From: Mixta calida
Lineage (GTDB): Bacteria; Pseudomonadota; Gammaproteobacteria; Enterobacterales; Enterobacteriaceae
Direction: 5' to 3'
Length of the DNA: 64,000 nucleotides
Assembly: GCF_002953215.1 (NCBI RefSeq)
Contig: NZ_CP026378.1
Span: 1,532,540 to 1,596,539 of the forward strand
The notes below the pieces were generated by a model. It searched no databases. It had not been told where the DNA came from and saw only the letters and a list, made by a program, of their open reading frames with translations. The translations under genes and the position numbers were made by a program. How positions within the stretch are numbered: the first letter of the stretch is position 1; the number at the start of each line of letters is the position of its first letter. Positions 61,302-64,000 of the stretch are shown here, piece by piece.

Positions 61302-62159
61302 CTAGTGAGCGGTATGGCCGCGTAGATAAATAACCCAGTACGTTAATCCCACCAGCACACCGCCGCCGATGATATTGCCGATAGTAACGGGAATCAGGTT
61401 ATCGATAATAAAGTGGCTCAGCGTCAGGTTTGGAAACTGAGCAGCCGTTGCGCCGGTTGCCTGCCAGAATTCAGGCGAAGCGAAGTCGCGTATGACGATG
61501 CCCATCGGAATCATGAACATATTGGCGATGCTGTGTTCAAAGCCGCAGGCGACAAACATCGAGACCGGTAAAACCATGGCGAACATTTTGTCCGTCAGGC
61601 TGCGGCCGGAGTAGCTCATCCAGATAGCCAGACAGACCATTAAATTAGCCAGCGTGCCCAGGCAAACGGCCTCAAGAAAAGAGTGATGCATTTTGTGGTC
61701 GGCGGTTTGCAGGACATTCATGCCCCATGCGCCATTAGCCGCAAGATATTCACCGGAAAACCAGATGAGCGCGACAAAAAACAGGGCGCCGAACAGGTTG
61801 CCGATATAAACGTTTAGCCAGTTTTTTCCCAGCTGACCCCAGCTGATGCGGCCACTGGCTTTGGCGACAACGATCAGAACGGTTGAGGTAAACAGATCTG
61901 CGCCACAGACGACCACCAGAATCAGACCTAAAGAGAAGCAGAGGCCGCCCACCAGTTTGGCTAAACCATAGGGGACATCCGCTGTGCCGGTGGTTGCTGT
62001 AATATAAAAAACGAAAGCAATAGAGATAAATACGCCAGCGTTTATCGCCAGGAAAAATGTGGTTAATGGATGTTTTGTGGCTTTATAAACACCCGCCTCT
62101 TCGGCAACTTTTGCCATGGCTGGTGGCAATAATAGATTGAAAGGATTGTCAGTATTCAC
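61302..62159 (-). CDS. focA: Formate channel FocA
   Basis: A pentameric inner-membrane formate channel of the FNT family, 285 residues as in E. coli, with six TM segments and the conserved KATKHPLTTFFLAINAG, VCGADLFTS-loop and GGGVLVGLTYWVIYL. Start is GTG at 62159 with GGGAG 9 bases upstream; E. coli uses ATG. An FNR-like site lies about 60 bases upstream. It is the first gene of focA-pflB. Confidence 0.96.
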   Translation of the reverse strand: MNTDNPFNLLLPPAMAKVAEEAGVYKATKHPLTTFFLAINAGVFISIAFVFYITATTGTADVPYGLAKLVGGLCFSLGLILVVVCGADLFTSTVLIVVAKASGRISWGQLGKNWLNVYIGNLFGALFFVALIWFSGEYLAANGAWGMNVLQTADHKMHHSFLEAVCLGTLANLMVCLAIWMSYSGRSLTDKMFAMVLPVSMFVACGFEHSIANMFMIPMGIVIRDFASPEFWQATGATAAQFPNLTLSHFIIDNLIPVTIGNIIGGGVLVGLTYWVIYLRGHTAH

Positions 62160-62220
62160 ACTAACGTACTCCCATAAAAAATTGTCGTAGAGATACTAAC
62201 AAAGGAGTATTTAGCGAAAA

Positions 62221-62234
62221 TTGATATAGATCAT
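62221..62234. promoter_or_regulatory. FNR-like site upstream of focA
   Basis: TTGAT-ATAG-ATCAT has 9 of 10 matches to the FNR consensus TTGAT-N4-ATCAA, about 62 bases before the focA start. focA-pflB of E. coli is strongly induced by FNR and ArcA without oxygen. Confidence 0.65.
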
Positions 62235-62448
62235 ATTGGGCGAGCGGCTTAAAGCTTTAAGGGCTATAAAAAACAGGGGTTTTTGATGTAATTTATTGAT
62301 TAAATTAGATAAAATATATTTTAATTTATATAGTAAAAATTGAATAAAGCATTTAATGCACAACTTTAGAAAAGAAGAAAAGCAGAATATGTAAATTAAA
62401 ATAAGCAATAATGTAATTATTGTTAATAGGATTGCTGTTCAAATAAGT

Positions 62449-62476
62449 AAGCCAGCTAACATAAAATAGCTGGCTT
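62449..62476 (-). terminator. Terminator after ycaO
   Basis: AAGCCAGCTA / TAGCTGGCTT perfect 10-bp stem with an 8-base loop, 23 bases past the ycaO stop. On the minus strand it is followed by ACTTATTTG, a weak T-run. Confidence 0.65.
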
Positions 62477-62499
62477 AAAGAATTTAATAACGTTTTTAC

Positions 62500-64000
62500 T
62501 TATTTCCAGTAATTACGTTTAGCGCGCTGAAGCTTTTCATAAGCGGCCAGCAGAGCCTGATGCGCAGGGAAGGCCTGTAATTCATTATCAACCGGCTGCA
62601 AGCCGTAGAAAGGCGCTTCGCCGCTTAACGCTGCCGAGGCCGCTTCAACCGCGTCAGCGCCGTACATGCGTACAAACGCAGAGTAGTATTGCTGCGGATC
62701 ACGTTCCTCCTCCTGCGTCAGCAGCAATAGCGTCTGCAGGCAGCGATAGTAATTCGCACGCTCGGTGGTAAAGACCGAGCTGTTGAATTCCATCGTCCAT
62801 TCGGTCCAGATCAGCGCCTGATCCAGATCGCCGCCCGCCAGAGCCAGCATCGCTTTCAGCTCGCCGATGCGCAAAGTGTACCAACCATTATCTTTACCGG
62901 TCGCCAGGCCCAGCAGTTCGCGCACGCGCGTAAAGTCATCGTGGCCTTCTTCATCCAGCTGCTCAATCAGGGCCAGATAATCCTCTTTATCCCACTGGCT
63001 GTCTGGCAGCGCCAACAGCGTTTCGCGCAGATCGGCTCCCATATTGTTATTCGCCAGCAGCAGATCTTCCGCCGGATAGATATCGGACATGCCGGGCACG
63101 ATAATACGGCAGGCGTAGACATCCAGATGCTCGTAATCCGCGATATAAACCTCTTTGCCTTCCGCCTTGAAGATGTCCATCAGCGTCGCGAACTCTTCTT
63201 CTGTGCTGCCATCGAAGCGCCAGTCGACAAACGGATAATCCGCCTGTTCTTTAAACAGATCCCATGAAATGGCGCCGCTGGAGTCAATGAAGTGCGTTTC
63301 CAGGTTGGCATGTTCGGCAACTTCTTCATCGTCAAAGGTCGGCGGCGTGAAGACGTCTAAATCTTTTAGGCCGCGGCCCTGCAGCAGCTCAGTAACGGTG
63401 CGCTCCAGCGCCACGCCGAAATCAGGATGCGCGCCAAACGAAGCGAAACAGGTGCCGTTTGCCGGGTTAAACAGAACCACGCAAATCACAGGGTATTTCC
63501 CGCCCAGCGAAGCGTCAAAAGCGAAAATCGGGAAACCTTCCGCTTCAAGGCGCACAATGGCTTCCACCACGCCTGGATAACGCGCCAGAACGTCCTGCGG
63601 AATCGCAGGCAGGCTGATAGCTTCAGCGATGATGCGATTTTTTACGTAGCGCTCGAAAACTTCTGAAAGCCCCTGCACGCGCGCTTCATTCGGGGTATTG
63701 CCTGCGGACATGCCGTTAGAGACGTACAGGTTGCCGATAATATTCATCGGAATATAAACGGTCTGTTGGTCAGACTGACGCGTAAAGGGCAGCGCGCAAA
63801 TGCCGCGCGCCGCATTGCCGGACTGCAGATCGATAAGTCCGCTGGCGCTCAGCTCGTTTTCCGGGTCGTAAAACGCGCGCAGACCAGGGTCGAGAATGCC
63901 TTCTGGCAGAGTGTCATTCTCCGGCAACGGAAACCATTTTTCATTGGGATAGTGGACAAAATCGCCGTTGGCAATCGACTCGCCCAACCAGAAGTCCGCA
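62500..64000 (-). CDS. ycaO: YcaO, S12 methylthiolation accessory protein; 5' end cut
   Basis: YcaO-domain proteins use ATP to activate amide backbones; E. coli YcaO is linked to RimO-dependent S12 beta-methylthiolation. About 500 of the expected 586 codons are in the window, and the gene runs off its right edge (first visible residues ADFWLGESIANG). Conserved blocks are QGLSEVFERYVKNRIIAE, SFGAHPDFGVALERTVTELLQG and EEEFATLMDIF. A TPR-like C-terminal region follows (RIGELKAMLALAGGDLDQAL). An apparent start TTG at 63987 is internal. The stop is followed by a hairpin. Confidence 0.95.
   Translation of the reverse strand, partial: ADFWLGESIANGDFVHYPNEKWFPLPENDTLPEGILDPGLRAFYDPENELSASGLIDLQSGNAARGICALPFTRQSDQQTVYIPMNIIGNLYVSNGMSAGNTPNEARVQGLSEVFERYVKNRIIAEAISLPAIPQDVLARYPGVVEAIVRLEAEGFPIFAFDASLGGKYPVICVVLFNPANGTCFASFGAHPDFGVALERTVTELLQGRGLKDLDVFTPPTFDDEEVAEHANLETHFIDSSGAISWDLFKEQADYPFVDWRFDGSTEEEFATLMDIFKAEGKEVYIADYEHLDVYACRIIVPGMSDIYPAEDLLLANNNMGADLRETLLALPDSQWDKEDYLALIEQLDEEGHDDFTRVRELLGLATGKDNGWYTLRIGELKAMLALAGGDLDQALIWTEWTMEFNSSVFTTERANYYRCLQTLLLLTQEEERDPQQYYSAFVRMYGADAVEAASAALSGEAPFYGLQPVDNELQAFPAHQALLAAYEKLQRAKRNYWK

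Larger units (their letters stand above)
62160..62499. other. 340-bp AT-rich gap between focA and ycaO
   Basis: Very AT-rich (62270-62440), no gene. It holds the focA-pflB promoters, the FNR-like site and the ycaO terminator. E. coli uses several promoters (P6/P7) in this region; individual -10/-35 pairs could not be assigned. Confidence 0.6.

Overview
The window is chromosomal DNA of a gamma-proteobacterium of the order Enterobacterales. Nearly every gene has an obvious Escherichia coli K-12 counterpart in the same order (the gsi-rimO-dacC-ybjL-grxA-pot-art-poxB-hcp-clpA-cyd-ftsK-serS-pfl-ycaO stretch). The high GC content of the coding regions, the loss of several E. coli genes (yliEF, bssR, gstB, ybjST, dmsABC, the serW tRNA) and the presence of sdaC and a ytfE paralogue here suggest an Erwiniaceae-type genome (Pantoea/Mixta/Erwinia). 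That placement is inference from gene order and content. No rRNA, tRNA, insertion sequence, prophage or CRISPR array was found.

Layout. 1-1120: end of the glutathione importer operon (gsiC partial, gsiD). 1286-2333: a small accessory patch in place of yliEF, with a two-TM protein and a DUF4225 gene whose 5' end looks broken. 2449-9259: rimO, a Gfo/Idh/MocA oxidoreductase, an LprI-like periplasmic protein, the aldose dehydrogenase yliI, a HAD phosphatase and dacC. 9260-9843: a non-coding block of 56-bp and 32-bp tandem repeats. 9844-15554: sdaC, a coupled pair of PAP2 phosphatases (the second is ybjG) behind a PmrA-type box, the sRNA RybB with a sigma-E promoter, ybjL and ybjM. 15674-18629: grxA, ybjC-nfsA-rimK, ybjN. 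19023-24974: putrescine importer potFGHI, ybjO, rlmC. 25100-28850: arginine importer artPIQM and artJ, with tandem ARG boxes before artJ. 29065-33649: ybjP, ybjQ-amiD, ltaE, poxB. 33766-38315: hcp-hcr, lysO and ytfE, with NsrR-type palindromes before hcp and ytfE. 38782-42356: cspD, clpS-clpA, infA. 42685-48034: aat, cydDC, trxB. 48556-56404: lrp, ftsK, lolA, rarA, serS. 56809-64000: ycaD, pflA, pflB, focA and ycaO (cut by the window edge).

How the genes connect. hcp, hcr and ytfE form a nitric-oxide/nitrosative-damage cluster with shared operator sequences. Both rimO and ycaO, which E. coli work links to beta-methylthiolation of ribosomal protein S12, are present, and rimK (S6 glutamylation) adds another ribosome modifier. 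focA-pflB-pflA is the anaerobic pyruvate/formate module, and poxB is the aerobic stationary-phase route from pyruvate to acetate. grxA, trxB and cydDC handle thiol redox and periplasmic thiol export. The pot and art systems import putrescine and arginine, and lysO exports lysine.

No clearly new multi-gene system was found. The most interesting items are the PmrA-boxed PAP2 pair, the clustered NsrR regulon, the repeat block at 9321-9776, the damaged DUF4225 patch, a terminator that abuts the ltaE ribosome binding site, and a possible small RNA near 5680-5740.
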